This document shows positions 18,516 to 28,155 of a DNA stretch of 64,000 nucleotides, piece by piece. The DNA is from an uncultured Oscillospiraceae bacterium (GTDB lineage Bacteria; Bacillota; Clostridia; Oscillospirales; Oscillospiraceae), in assembly GCA_947589745.1 (NCBI GenBank), contig CANQCS010000005.1, positions 34,067 to 98,066 of the forward strand. The letters are read 5' to 3'. A program made the translations under genes and the position numbers. The notes beneath the pieces are model-generated. The model did not search any database, was not told the DNA's origin, and saw only the letters and a program-made list of their open reading frames with translations. Each line of letters starts with the position of its first letter. The stretch's first letter is position 1.

Positions 18516-19217
18516 ATGCTGGAAGAACTGAAGCAGAAGGTCTACGAGGCGAACATGGAGCTGCCCCGGCGAAACCTGGTGACCTACACCTGGGGCAACG
18601 TCAGCGGCATTGACCGGGAGAAAGGGCTCTTCGTCATCAAGCCCTCCGGGGTGGAGTACGAGGAGCTGAAGCCGGAGGACCTGGTGGTCATGGACCTGGC
18701 GGGCAACAAAGTGGAGGGCGACATGAACCCCTCCTCCGACACAAAGACCCACCTGATCCTCTACAACGCCTTTCCGGCAATCGGCGGCATCGTCCACACC
18801 CACAGCCCCTACGCCGTGGCCTGGGCCCAGGGCGGCCGGGACATCCCCGCTTACGGCACCACCCACGCCGACTACTTCTACGGCCCCGTCCCCTGCGCCC
18901 GCAACCTGACGCCGGAGGAGATCGAGGCGGACTATGAGACCAACACCGGCCATGTGATCGTGGAGACCTTCCGCGGGCGGGGCATCGACCCCATGCACGT
19001 GCCCGCCGTGATTTGCCGGAACCACGGGCCCTTCACCTGGGGCAAGGACGCCGCCCAGGCGGTGTACCACTCCGTGGTGCTGGAGGAGGTGGCCAAAATG
19101 TCCATCTTCACCGAGCTGGTGAACCCCAAGGCCGGTCCCGCCCCCCAGTGCATCCAGGACAAGCACTTTATGCGCAAGCACGGTCCCAACGCCTACTACG
19201 GCCAAGCAAAAAAATAA
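18516..19217 (+). CDS. araD: L-ribulose-5-phosphate 4-epimerase
   Basis: NLVTYTWGNVSGIDREKGLFVIKPSGV, HTHSPYAVAWAQ, PAYGTTHADYFYG. Confidence 0.93.
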   Translation: MLEELKQKVYEANMELPRRNLVTYTWGNVSGIDREKGLFVIKPSGVEYEELKPEDLVVMDLAGNKVEGDMNPSSDTKTHLILYNAFPAIGGIVHTHSPYAVAWAQGGRDIPAYGTTHADYFYGPVPCARNLTPEEIEADYETNTGHVIVETFRGRGIDPMHVPAVICRNHGPFTWGKDAAQAVYHSVVLEEVAKMSIFTELVNPKAGPAPQCIQDKHFMRKHGPNAYYGQAKK

Positions 19218-19229
19218 GGAGGAATCCGG

Positions 19230-20081
19230 ATGACTTCTGCGGAAAAGAAACAACTCGCCCTCACCGCCGTCGCCGTGCGGGAAGGTATTCTGACCAGCAC
19301 CCACGGCGCCAAGGCGGGACACCCCGGCGGCAGCCTCTCCGCCGCCGACATGTTCACGTACCTGTACTTCAAAGAGATGCGCATTGACCCCAAGAACCCC
19401 AAGTGGGAGGACCGGGACCGCTTCGTCCTCTCCAAGGGGCATACCGCCCCCGGCCTGTACTCCGTGCTGGCCCAGCGGGGCTTCTTCCCCGTGGAGGATC
19501 TGCCCACCCTGCGGCACATCGACTCCTATCTCCAGGGCCACCCCAACATGAACCTGGTCCCCGGCGTGGACATGTCCACCGGCTCCCTGGGCCAGGGCGT
19601 GTCCGTGGCCGCCGGCATGGCCAAGGGCGCCAAGTACCTGGGCAAGGACATCAACGTCTACACCCTGCTGGGCGACGGCGAGCTGGCCGAGGGCCAGGTG
19701 TGGGAGGCGGCTATGTTCTCCGCCCACTACAAGCTGGACAACCTGTGCATGATCATCGACCTCAACGGCCTGCAGATCGACGGCCCCACCAAGGAGGTCA
19801 TGAACTCCGCCCCGGTGGACGCCAAGTATGAGGCCTTCAACTGCAACGTCATCCAGATCGACGGCCACGACTTTGACCAGATGGAGGCCGCCTTTGCCCA
19901 GTTCCACGCCAACAAGGGCTCCGGCAAGCCCACGGTGATCATTATGCACACCCTGAAGGGCAAGGGCGTGTCCTACATGGAGGGCCAGGTAGGCTGGCAC
20001 GGCAAGGCGCCCAACGATGAGGAATACGCCCGGGGGATGGCTGACCTGGCCGCCATCCGCGCGGCACTGGAGGTGCAATGA
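19230..20081 (+). CDS. Transketolase, N-terminal subunit
   Basis: KAGHPGGSLSAADM, LLGDGELAEGQVWEAAM. Confidence 0.94.
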   Translation: MTSAEKKQLALTAVAVREGILTSTHGAKAGHPGGSLSAADMFTYLYFKEMRIDPKNPKWEDRDRFVLSKGHTAPGLYSVLAQRGFFPVEDLPTLRHIDSYLQGHPNMNLVPGVDMSTGSLGQGVSVAAGMAKGAKYLGKDINVYTLLGDGELAEGQVWEAAMFSAHYKLDNLCMIIDLNGLQIDGPTKEVMNSAPVDAKYEAFNCNVIQIDGHDFDQMEAAFAQFHANKGSGKPTVIIMHTLKGKGVSYMEGQVGWHGKAPNDEEYARGMADLAAIRAALEVQ

Positions 20082-21022
20082 TGAGCGAGATCAAGAAAGT
20101 CGCCACCCGCGAGAGCTACGGCAAGGCCCTGGCGGAACTGGGCGCCCGCGTGGACAACCTGGTGGTCCTGGACGCGGACCTGGCCAACGCCACCAAGACC
20201 GATATCTTCAAGAAGGCGTTTCCCGAGCGCCACTTCGACTGCGGCATCGCCGAGGCCAACATGATGTGCGTGGCCGGGGGCCTGTCCACCATGGGCATCG
20301 TGCCCTTCGTGTCCAGCTTCGCCATGTTTGCGGCGGGGCGGGCCTTTGAGCAGGTGCGGAACACCATCGGCTACCCTCATCTGAACGTGAAGATCGGCGC
20401 CACCCACGGCGGTATCTCCGTGGGCGAGGACGGCGCGTCCCACCAGTGCTGCGAGGACTTCGCCCTGATGCGGAGCATCCCCGGCATGACCATCATGTCA
20501 CCCGCCGACGGCGTGGAGGCCCGGGCCATGGTGATGGCGGCCTATGAGATGCAGGGCCCCGTGTACCTGCGGTTCAGCCGGTTCGCCACCCCGGTGTTCC
20601 ACAGCGAGGACTTCCAGTTCCAGATCGGCAAGGGTGAGCTGGTCCAGGACGGCGGCGACGTGGCCATCATCGCCAACGGCATCCTGGTCCCCGAGGCCAT
20701 CGAGGCCGGGAAGGCCCTGGCGGCGGAGGGCATCTCCGCCCGGGTCATCAACATGGCCACCATCAAGCCCCTGGACGGGGAGATCGTGCTGAAGGCCGCC
20801 AAGGAGTGCGGCAGGATCGTCACCGTGGAAGAGCACAGCATCATCGGCGGCCTGGGCGAGGCGGTGTGCAGCTTCCTGGCGGAGAACTGCCCGGTGCCCG
20901 TGAAGCGCATCGGCGTCAACGACGAGTTCGGCCACTCCGGCCCCGCCGGCGCGCTGCTGAAAGCCTTTGGGCTCTGCGCGGACAATATCGCCGCTCAGGC
21001 GAAGGCGCTGCTGAACAAGTGA
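20078..21022 (+). CDS. Transketolase, C-terminal subunit
   Basis: SYGKALAELG, FDCGIAEANMMCVAGGL, VTVEEHSIIGGLGEAV. Confidence 0.94.
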   Translation: MMSEIKKVATRESYGKALAELGARVDNLVVLDADLANATKTDIFKKAFPERHFDCGIAEANMMCVAGGLSTMGIVPFVSSFAMFAAGRAFEQVRNTIGYPHLNVKIGATHGGISVGEDGASHQCCEDFALMRSIPGMTIMSPADGVEARAMVMAAYEMQGPVYLRFSRFATPVFHSEDFQFQIGKGELVQDGGDVAIIANGILVPEAIEAGKALAAEGISARVINMATIKPLDGEIVLKAAKECGRIVTVEEHSIIGGLGEAVCSFLAENCPVPVKRIGVNDEFGHSGPAGALLKAFGLCADNIAAQAKALLNK

Positions 21023-21046
21023 TTTTGACCGCATATCTGTGCGGAC

Positions 21047-21084
21047 GGAGGAGAGGCGCCTGTGAGGCGTCTCTCCTCTTTTTG
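21047..21084 (+). terminator. Terminator after transketolase operon
   Basis: GGAGAGGCGCC-TGTGA-GGCGTCTCTCC then TCTTTTT. Confidence 0.8.
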
Positions 21085-21097
21085 CGCTGAGCGCAAC

Positions 21098-21144
21098 AAA
21101 AGGACCTGTATCCAAAACCATTCGTTTTCGGATACAGGTCCTAA
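21098..21144 (-). terminator. Terminator for the convergent minus gene
   Basis: AGGACCTGTATCC…GGATACAGGTCCT; U-run on minus strand. Confidence 0.75.
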
Positions 21145-21165
21145 TTTGCTTTTTGCGGGTTCTCT

Positions 21166-22422
21166 CTATGGTCTGAGCGCTACGGTGTAGCCGCTGGCGA
21201 CGTCTGTCAGGACCAGCTCCGGGTCCGTGTGGCAGATCGTACTGCCCTCCGGCCAGACCGCGTAGATCCCGCCGTCCGCCAGAGCGGACAGCGTTTCTGT
21301 CTCCAGCGTGTCCGCGATGTAGAGGGGGATCATCCGCAGCAGCGTCTCAGCGCAGCCCGCCGAATCGGAATAGCACACCAGGCTGTCCGCCGCGCTCCGG
21401 CACAGGCCGTCCGCAGTGTCCAGATAGGGGGTGCGGACCTCGCCGCTGGCGAGCTGGTAGTAGTACCGCCGGTCCTGGCCGCTCAGGGGATAGCTCCGCA
21501 GAGAGACGATGCTCCTGGGGCCGCCATACTGCATCACCGCGGCGGAGATGGTTCCGCTGTCCGTCCGGCCGTAGAGGTTCAGTCCGTAGGACACCTCCCG
21601 GCTGTCCAGGTTTCGGATGAAGCCGTCCACGCTGGAGAGAGAGCCGCGGGTGTAGCCCTGCTCCGTCAGGACCTCCGCCAGATAGTCCACGATGAAGGCG
21701 TTGGTCAGCCAGTAGAAGTCCACGAAGCGGTCGAACTCGTTGGCCTCCGCGTAGGCCAGGTACTCCTCCGACACCTTCAGCCGCACCTGCCCCTCCCCCA
21801 GCAGCTCCACGTCCACGCTGGCCGGGTCCCGGGCAAAGGCGGCCACCTCGGCGTGGAACGCCGCCGCCTGGGGGTTCACAAAGGGGTCGAAGTCCTGGGT
21901 CTGCCAGTCCTCCTCACAGAGGAACAGGTCGTCGTAGATCTCGTACACCGGCCCCAGGTACACGGACCGGTCGCCGTAGCGCCCGATCAGCTCGAACGCC
22001 TCGTAGAGCGGCTCGTCCACTGTCAGCACCTCATTGGGGTGCTGATTCAGCGTCCAGACGTTGGTGACGCCCTCAAAGCCCTCGCTGCTGTTGAACAGCC
22101 GGTAGGCGGTCTCCGCGGCCTGGGTGTAGATTGGCGTCAGGGCCCGGCTCTCCGCCGTGGCGGATGCCTCACCCGCCCCCAGCTCATAGAGGAACTGGAA
22201 GTCCCCGGCGCAACTGGGCGTCTGACTGTTGGCCTGGATGGTCTGCCACCCTGCCTCCTGGCCCAGGAAGGTGGTGAAAGCGTAGGTCAGCGCCGCCGCG
22301 CCCACGATCAGAAATACCACAGCCGCAACGATCCTGAGTTTATAGTTCTCCCAGGACAGCTCGATCCGCTCTACCGGCGGCAGATGGGGCAGGTCGCGGT
22401 TGTCTCTCGCAGTCCGGCCCAA
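21166..22422 (-). CDS. Membrane-anchored protein, possibly a divergent ApbE-like fold
   Basis: N-terminal TM; VTNVWTLNQHPNEVLTVDEPLYEAFELIGRY and TPYLDTADG resemble ApbE landmarks. Confidence 0.45.
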   Translation of the reverse strand: MGRTARDNRDLPHLPPVERIELSWENYKLRIVAAVVFLIVGAAALTYAFTTFLGQEAGWQTIQANSQTPSCAGDFQFLYELGAGEASATAESRALTPIYTQAAETAYRLFNSSEGFEGVTNVWTLNQHPNEVLTVDEPLYEAFELIGRYGDRSVYLGPVYEIYDDLFLCEEDWQTQDFDPFVNPQAAAFHAEVAAFARDPASVDVELLGEGQVRLKVSEEYLAYAEANEFDRFVDFYWLTNAFIVDYLAEVLTEQGYTRGSLSSVDGFIRNLDSREVSYGLNLYGRTDSGTISAAVMQYGGPRSIVSLRSYPLSGQDRRYYYQLASGEVRTPYLDTADGLCRSAADSLVCYSDSAGCAETLLRMIPLYIADTLETETLSALADGGIYAVWPEGSTICHTDPELVLTDVASGYTVALRP

Positions 22423-22423
22423 G

Positions 22424-23710
22424 CTACACCACTGCCAGTATCAGCAGCAACAGGAAGATGACCAGGATCACGCCGATGGCAATGAATCCGGCGATGGCTC
22501 CCTTCTTGCAGGCCTTGTAGTTTCGGTAGTGCAGGTGCTTCTTGAAGAGCATCGCGGCGATGATGCCGATGATGGGCAGGAAGAAGGACAGCACAGAGTA
22601 CCAGATGCTGCCGGTGTCGTGGACCGGGGCGGCCAGGAACTGGGACTCGGCGTTGACATCCTCCGCCGCCTCCGGGGTCTCGGGGATCTCGCCCTGGGTG
22701 ATGGTGATGGCCTTGACGGGGATGCCCCGCTCGCGGAGGGCCTTGTACTCCTCAATCTCCTTCTTGTTGCCGTAGACCCAGTGGTCGTGGCCGATGTTGA
22801 CGAACTCCGGCTTGTCCACGCTGTAGTCGTGGATGGAGGGGTCGTAGGTGTACAGGATCTTGTGCTTCTCCAGCTTGGGGTCGGGGATGGGGATGGCGGA
22901 AATCAGCGAGTGGGTATAGGGGTGCAGGGGGAAGTCGAACAGCTCCTGGGAGCTGGCCACCTCCACGATGCGGCCCTTGTAGATGACGCCGATGCGGTCG
23001 GAGATGAACCGGACCACGCTCAGGTCGTGGGCGATGAAGAGATAGGTCAGGTGCTTCTCCTGCTGGAACTTCTTCATCAGGTTCAGCACCTGGGCGCGGA
23101 CAGATACGTCCAGAGCGGAGATGGGCTCGTCGGCCACCACCAACTCCGGCTCCATGACCATGGCCCGGGCGATGCCGATACGCTGGCGCTGGCCGCCGGA
23201 GAACTCGTGGGGATAACGGGTCAGGTGCTCCGGCAGCAGGCCCACGGCGTTGATCATGTTCTCCACCTTCTGGACGCGGTCAGCCTCGTTCTCAAAGAGA
23301 TGGAAGTTGTACAGGCCCTCGGAGATGATGTAGTCCACCGTGGCGCGCTCGTTCAGGGAGGCGGCAGGGTCCTGGAAGACCATCTGCACATTGCGGATGA
23401 CCTCCCGGTCCAGGGCGTGGGAGATCTTGCCGGAGATGCGTTCGCCCTTGTAGTCGATCTCGCCGGCGGCCAGGGGGTTGACGCGGATGACGGCGCGGCC
23501 GATGGTGGTCTTGCCGGAGCCGGACTCACCCACCAGGGAGAAGGTCTCGCCCCGGTAGATGTCGAAGGACGCGTCGGTGACGGCGCGGACGGCGTTGTCG
23601 CCCTTGCCGAAGGTGATGTCGATATGTTTGATGGACAGCAGCACTTCCCTGCCGTTCTCATCCACCGGGCACGGCGCGGCGGCCAAGCCCTTCTTCAGAT
23701 CAATAGCCAT
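22424..23710 (-). CDS. oppF: Oligopeptide ABC transporter ATPase (OppF-like) with C-terminal TM extension
   Basis: [42 protein letters not shown]. Confidence 0.92.
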   Translation of the reverse strand: MAIDLKKGLAAAPCPVDENGREVLLSIKHIDITFGKGDNAVRAVTDASFDIYRGETFSLVGESGSGKTTIGRAVIRVNPLAAGEIDYKGERISGKISHALDREVIRNVQMVFQDPAASLNERATVDYIISEGLYNFHLFENEADRVQKVENMINAVGLLPEHLTRYPHEFSGGQRQRIGIARAMVMEPELVVADEPISALDVSVRAQVLNLMKKFQQEKHLTYLFIAHDLSVVRFISDRIGVIYKGRIVEVASSQELFDFPLHPYTHSLISAIPIPDPKLEKHKILYTYDPSIHDYSVDKPEFVNIGHDHWVYGNKKEIEEYKALRERGIPVKAITITQGEIPETPEAAEDVNAESQFLAAPVHDTGSIWYSVLSFFLPIIGIIAAMLFKKHLHYRNYKACKKGAIAGFIAIGVILVIFLLLLILAVV

Positions 23711-23715
23711 GCCCT

Positions 23716-25473
23716 TTACACCTCCTCAATATTGAACGCACGGACCAGCTTCTCATGGATATCGTGGATCCCCTCGGGTTTGTCGATCTTGGGGGCACGG
23801 GGGTCCAGCAGCCAGGTCTTGGCGAAGTGGGTCTCGCTGACCTGGAACATGGGGGGCTCCTCCATGGTGTCGATCTTCAGGCAGAACGGGTTACGGGGGG
23901 CAAAGGGATCGCCCACGATCTTGTTGTAGAGGGAGGGCGGCGTACCGGTGATGGAGTACAGCTTATCGCCCGCCTGGGCCAGCTGGGGCAGAGAGGACAG
24001 CAGCGCCCAGGTGTAGGGGTGCCGGGGATCGTAGAACACGTCCTCCACGGTGCCCAGCTCGATGATCTGGCCGGCGTACAGCACGGCCACGCGGTCGGCG
24101 ATGTTGGCCACCACGCCCAGGTCGTGGGTGATGAAGACGATGGTGTAGTTGAACTCCTTCTGCAGGTCCTTGATGAGCTTGAGGATCTGGGCCTGGATGG
24201 TCACGTCCAGGGCCGTGGTGGGCTCGTCGCAGATCAGGATCTTGGGCTGGCAGCTCAGGGCGATGGCGATGACGATGCGCTGGCGCATACCGCCGGAGTA
24301 CTGGAACGGGTAGTCGTCGAAGCGCTGCTCCGCCTTGGGGATGCCCACCTTGTGCATCAGCTCCAGCGCGCGGCGCCGGGCCTCCACCTCGGAGCAGCCC
24401 TGGTGCTTGATGATGATGGAGGTGATCTGCTTGCCGATGGTGATGATGGGGTTCAGGCTCGTCATGGGGTCCTGGAACACGGTGGCGATGCGGCGGCCGC
24501 GAATCTTGGTCCAGTCCTTGGGGTCCGTCACCTTGGTCAGATCCAGGACGCAGGTGCCGTGGAGCTTCTCCGCCGTCTCGTCCAGATAGCGGACGCGGAA
24601 GGTCACATCGCCAAACACCAGGTTACGCTGCTGGTCGTCGTCCAGGTCCACGCCCATCTGCATGGCCTTCTTCAGGGCGGCCAGCAGGCCGCGGGTCAGC
24701 TTCTCCTGCTTGCGCGGGCTGTGGCGGCCCACGGACAGGCAGATCTCCTTGGCCAGGATCTCGTTGCGGGCCCGGTCCTTGGCGGTGGCCTCGCCGGCGA
24801 TCTCCTTCTCATAGCGGGACTTGAGGATGGCCATCTTCTCGTCCCACTGCTTGTTGTAGGCGGTGTCGGCGGCGGCGGCGGCCTTGCGGGCCTTGGCCTC
24901 GGCCTCGTTGCGCTTCTCCAGGTCCTTAATCTGGGCGTCCAGCTGCTTGATCTGGTCGCCGGCGGCCTTGATCTTGTCCTTCTCCTTCTTGGGGTCGTAG
25001 GTCTGCTTGGCGTTGAAGAGGTCGGTGCGCTGGGCGGTCAGCTCCTTCACCGCCTTCTCGGCCTTCTCCTTCTCCTCCTCGCTGAGGCCGCCCCGCTCCC
25101 GCTTCTCGCTCTCCAGCTCCAGCATCTGCCGGTAGGTGGCGGCGCCGGGGATCAGCTTGGCGGACTCGTCCAGATCCTTCTTGGCCCAGTCCATGATCTT
25201 ATGGGCCTGGGCGTTGATGGCCACGGTGGTGTCCGCCAGCTCCTCGTCGTCAAAGACCAGGGAGCCCTCGCTGATGAAGCCGTTGGAATCCAGCATTCCG
25301 GCGAAGGTCTTGGTGAATACGGACTTGCCGGAGCCGGACTCGCCCACGATGGCGATGGACTCGCCCTCATAGATGTCCAGGGAGATGCCCCGGATGGCGG
25401 TCAGGATACGTCCGCGGACGCGGAATTTTACGTGCAGGTCCTTAACGGACAGCAGTACTTTTTTCTCTTCCAT
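23716..25473 (-). CDS. oppD: Oligopeptide ABC transporter ATPase (OppD-like) with ~225-aa insertion
   Basis: [37 protein letters not shown]; coiled-coil insert between Walker A and Q-loop. Confidence 0.92.
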   Translation of the reverse strand: MEEKKVLLSVKDLHVKFRVRGRILTAIRGISLDIYEGESIAIVGESGSGKSVFTKTFAGMLDSNGFISEGSLVFDDEELADTTVAINAQAHKIMDWAKKDLDESAKLIPGAATYRQMLELESEKRERGGLSEEEKEKAEKAVKELTAQRTDLFNAKQTYDPKKEKDKIKAAGDQIKQLDAQIKDLEKRNEAEAKARKAAAAADTAYNKQWDEKMAILKSRYEKEIAGEATAKDRARNEILAKEICLSVGRHSPRKQEKLTRGLLAALKKAMQMGVDLDDDQQRNLVFGDVTFRVRYLDETAEKLHGTCVLDLTKVTDPKDWTKIRGRRIATVFQDPMTSLNPIITIGKQITSIIIKHQGCSEVEARRRALELMHKVGIPKAEQRFDDYPFQYSGGMRQRIVIAIALSCQPKILICDEPTTALDVTIQAQILKLIKDLQKEFNYTIVFITHDLGVVANIADRVAVLYAGQIIELGTVEDVFYDPRHPYTWALLSSLPQLAQAGDKLYSITGTPPSLYNKIVGDPFAPRNPFCLKIDTMEEPPMFQVSETHFAKTWLLDPRAPKIDKPEGIHDIHEKLVRAFNIEEV

Positions 25474-25485
25474 GGCTGCCCCTCC

Positions 25486-26457
25486 TTACATATGGGTCCG
25501 CGGGTCGGACGCGTCGCCCAGGTTCTGGCCGACCACGTACAGCACCACGGTGATGATGGAGGCGATAGCCACGGGACTCCAGAACTCCATCTCCCAGCCG
25601 GGGGTGACCATGGCGCCCTCAGCCGCGTAGATCAGGCGGCCCAGGGACATCTCGCTCATGCCCATGCCGATGTAGCTCAGGAACACCTCGTAGGAGATGT
25701 AGCTGGGGATCTCGGTGGCCAGGAGGGTCACGATGACGGAGGTCATGAAGGGCAGGATGTTCTTCATGGCGATCTTGAAGGTGGAGGTACCCAGGCACCG
25801 GCTGGCCAGGTTGTACTCCCGGTCGCGGATGATGACCACCTGCGTTCGGATGAAGTAGGCGATGCCCAGCCAGCCGATGACGGTCATGGCCAGGACCATG
25901 GTCCAGAAGGTGGGGGAGAAGAGCATGGCCATGACGGAGATGATCAGGATCGTCGGCACGTTGCCGATGATGTTGTAGACCTCCATCATGATGATATCCA
26001 CCTTCTTGGAGAAGCCCCACACCGCGCCCAGCAGCACGCCGATGGTCATGTTGATGGCGGCGCAGATGAAGGCCAAGGAGATGGAGATGCGGGAGCCGTT
26101 CCAGATGGCGTCAAAGGTGGGCTCGCCGGAGGCGCCGGCGCCCAGGATCCACTTCAGGTCGACCCCGAAGTACTGCATGGCGGCCGCGGGACTCAGGTGC
26201 TTGGAGTTGGCGTCCATCAGGTTGGCGAAGGGATCGTAGTGGGTCACGCTGGGATAGATATAGGCGAAAGCGACCACGAACACCAGCAGGGACAGGATCA
26301 CGATGTTCACCTTGTTCCGGAAAAAGACCCGGAACACGCTCTTCCAGTAGGAGTACCGGGGAGCGGTGATCTTCTCGGACTCCAGGTCGTTGTGGTCAAT
26401 GGGAGCAAAGAGCTCCTCGTCGGTCATCTGATATTTCTTGTTGAAATCTTCCATCAC
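25486..26457 (-). CDS. oppC: Oligopeptide ABC transporter permease (OppC-like)
   Basis: Permease fold; EIPSYISYEVFLSYIGMGMS. Confidence 0.92.
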   Translation of the reverse strand: MMEDFNKKYQMTDEELFAPIDHNDLESEKITAPRYSYWKSVFRVFFRNKVNIVILSLLVFVVAFAYIYPSVTHYDPFANLMDANSKHLSPAAAMQYFGVDLKWILGAGASGEPTFDAIWNGSRISISLAFICAAINMTIGVLLGAVWGFSKKVDIIMMEVYNIIGNVPTILIISVMAMLFSPTFWTMVLAMTVIGWLGIAYFIRTQVVIIRDREYNLASRCLGTSTFKIAMKNILPFMTSVIVTLLATEIPSYISYEVFLSYIGMGMSEMSLGRLIYAAEGAMVTPGWEMEFWSPVAIASIITVVLYVVGQNLGDASDPRTHM

Positions 26458-26460
26458 TGC

Positions 26461-28050
26461 TCACCTCGCTTTGTCGGTAAAGGAGATCCGCGGGTCCACG
26501 GTAGCCATCAGCACATCGCCCAGGATGATCGCCACCACCGACAGCACCGCGTAGAACAGGGTCACGCCCACGATGACGGCGTTGTCGTAGGTATTGATGG
26601 CGTTGGTCAGCAGGTTGCCGGCGCCGGGGACCACGTACACACGCTCGGTGATGATGGCGCCCGTCATGGCAAAGATGATGCTGCCGGGGATGCCGTGGGT
26701 AATGGGGATGGCGGCGTTCTTCCAGATGTGCTTGGTGAAGATCTCCGTCTCGCTGAGGCCGCCGCTGCGGGCGAACTTCACGTAGTCGGAGTTCATCTGG
26801 TCGATCATGTACCGGCGCATCCACTTCATCAGGTTGGCGATGGAGGGCAGCGCCAGGGACACGACGGGCAGCACGTACATGAGTGCGCTGCCCTGATCCA
26901 TGTCGAACAGCGTGGGCAGGCCCAGCTTGCCGCCCACCGCCTTGAACAGGAAGATGTAGGCCAGGGACGGCACGGCGATGATGAACATGATGTAGAAGGT
27001 GCCGATCTTATCCAGGATGCCGCCCTTGTACCGGCTCATCAGCAGGCCGATGGGCAGGCCCAGCACGTAGGCCATGATGGTGGAGAAGATGCCGATGACG
27101 AAAGAGTAGCCCAGGCGGCTCATGCCGCCCTTGTAGGTGGTCACGTTGGTGTAGTCATCGGTGAAGCGGGCGGCGTTGGCCTCGCTGGCGGCCAGAGACC
27201 CGGCCACATAGGTGGCGGTGTGCAGGTCGTCGGCGCTGTCCTCCTGGAGGCCCGTGGGGAAGGTCATGTTCTTCAGGATGTAGGAGCCCTGACTCAGCAC
27301 CATGGTGTCGAACACGTCAATGCCGCGGTTGACGGCGAAAGAGGTGCCCAGGCGGATGCTGGCAAAATTCTGGTGGATAAAGGGGAATTCCCCGTCAAAG
27401 TAGAGCAGATACCGGTGCTGCGTGCCGTTGCCCATGATGGCCGGGGAAAACACATTCTCCGTCCCCGTGGGGTTATACACCGGGTCGCGGGTGGTAAAGG
27501 TCAGTCCCCGCTCTCCGATGTCGTTCTCCTCGGGCACGTAGTGGATGTTGTCGATGAACAGCATCCCCGTGAAATAGGTCCAGATGCGGTTGAGCAGCGG
27601 TTTGTCCCGGGTGGCGTACAGCGCCTGGGCGCCGCCGTCCTTCAGCTGGCCGCTACGCTTGGTTTCCGCATCCAGGCGGACGATCTCATAGCCCTGGGAC
27701 TTGTAGTAGTCCGTGAACTTCTGGATGTACTCGGTGACGACCTCAGAGTCCTTCTCCGCCGTGCGGCCGAAAGCCACGGCGTCGGCACGGGTCTCCTCGT
27801 CGATCTCCCCGTTGCGGGCCAGCTCATTGATGTAGTCCGCATAGGGGACATAGTCCAGATATCCGTAGGACTCCCATCTGGACTGAGCGTAGGTGATCTT
27901 GGCGTTGCTCATCAGCTTGCTGTAGTTGCCGTCGCTGGCGAAGATCTTGTTCCGGTCCATCAGGGAGTAGACCAGGATCATCACCAGAAGCACCACGCAA
28001 ACCACCGAGAACAAGCCGTGCAGGAGTCGTTTTATGACATATTTTCCCAT
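26461..28050 (-). CDS. oppB: Oligopeptide ABC transporter permease (OppB-like) with large insertion
   Basis: MGKYVIKRLLHGLFSVVCVV; MIDQMNSDYVKFARSGGLSETEIFTKHIWKNA. Confidence 0.92.
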   Translation of the reverse strand: MGKYVIKRLLHGLFSVVCVVLLVMILVYSLMDRNKIFASDGNYSKLMSNAKITYAQSRWESYGYLDYVPYADYINELARNGEIDEETRADAVAFGRTAEKDSEVVTEYIQKFTDYYKSQGYEIVRLDAETKRSGQLKDGGAQALYATRDKPLLNRIWTYFTGMLFIDNIHYVPEENDIGERGLTFTTRDPVYNPTGTENVFSPAIMGNGTQHRYLLYFDGEFPFIHQNFASIRLGTSFAVNRGIDVFDTMVLSQGSYILKNMTFPTGLQEDSADDLHTATYVAGSLAASEANAARFTDDYTNVTTYKGGMSRLGYSFVIGIFSTIMAYVLGLPIGLLMSRYKGGILDKIGTFYIMFIIAVPSLAYIFLFKAVGGKLGLPTLFDMDQGSALMYVLPVVSLALPSIANLMKWMRRYMIDQMNSDYVKFARSGGLSETEIFTKHIWKNAAIPITHGIPGSIIFAMTGAIITERVYVVPGAGNLLTNAINTYDNAVIVGVTLFYAVLSVVAIILGDVLMATVDPRISFTDKAR

Positions 28051-28155
28051 ATTCCCTCACTCACTCTGTCTCGTATTGATGCGCGAAGGGGGGTGGGGAA
28101 CCCCCACCCCCCTTTCACATTGGTTGGTTACTGATTCAGGATCCGGCTGCGGATA

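Noticed and set aside
23755-28134. 1459-aa plus-strand ORF over the opp genes
   Set aside because: Antisense shadow ORF of four well-supported genes; low-complexity V/L/H/G composition typical of GC-rich antisense frames.
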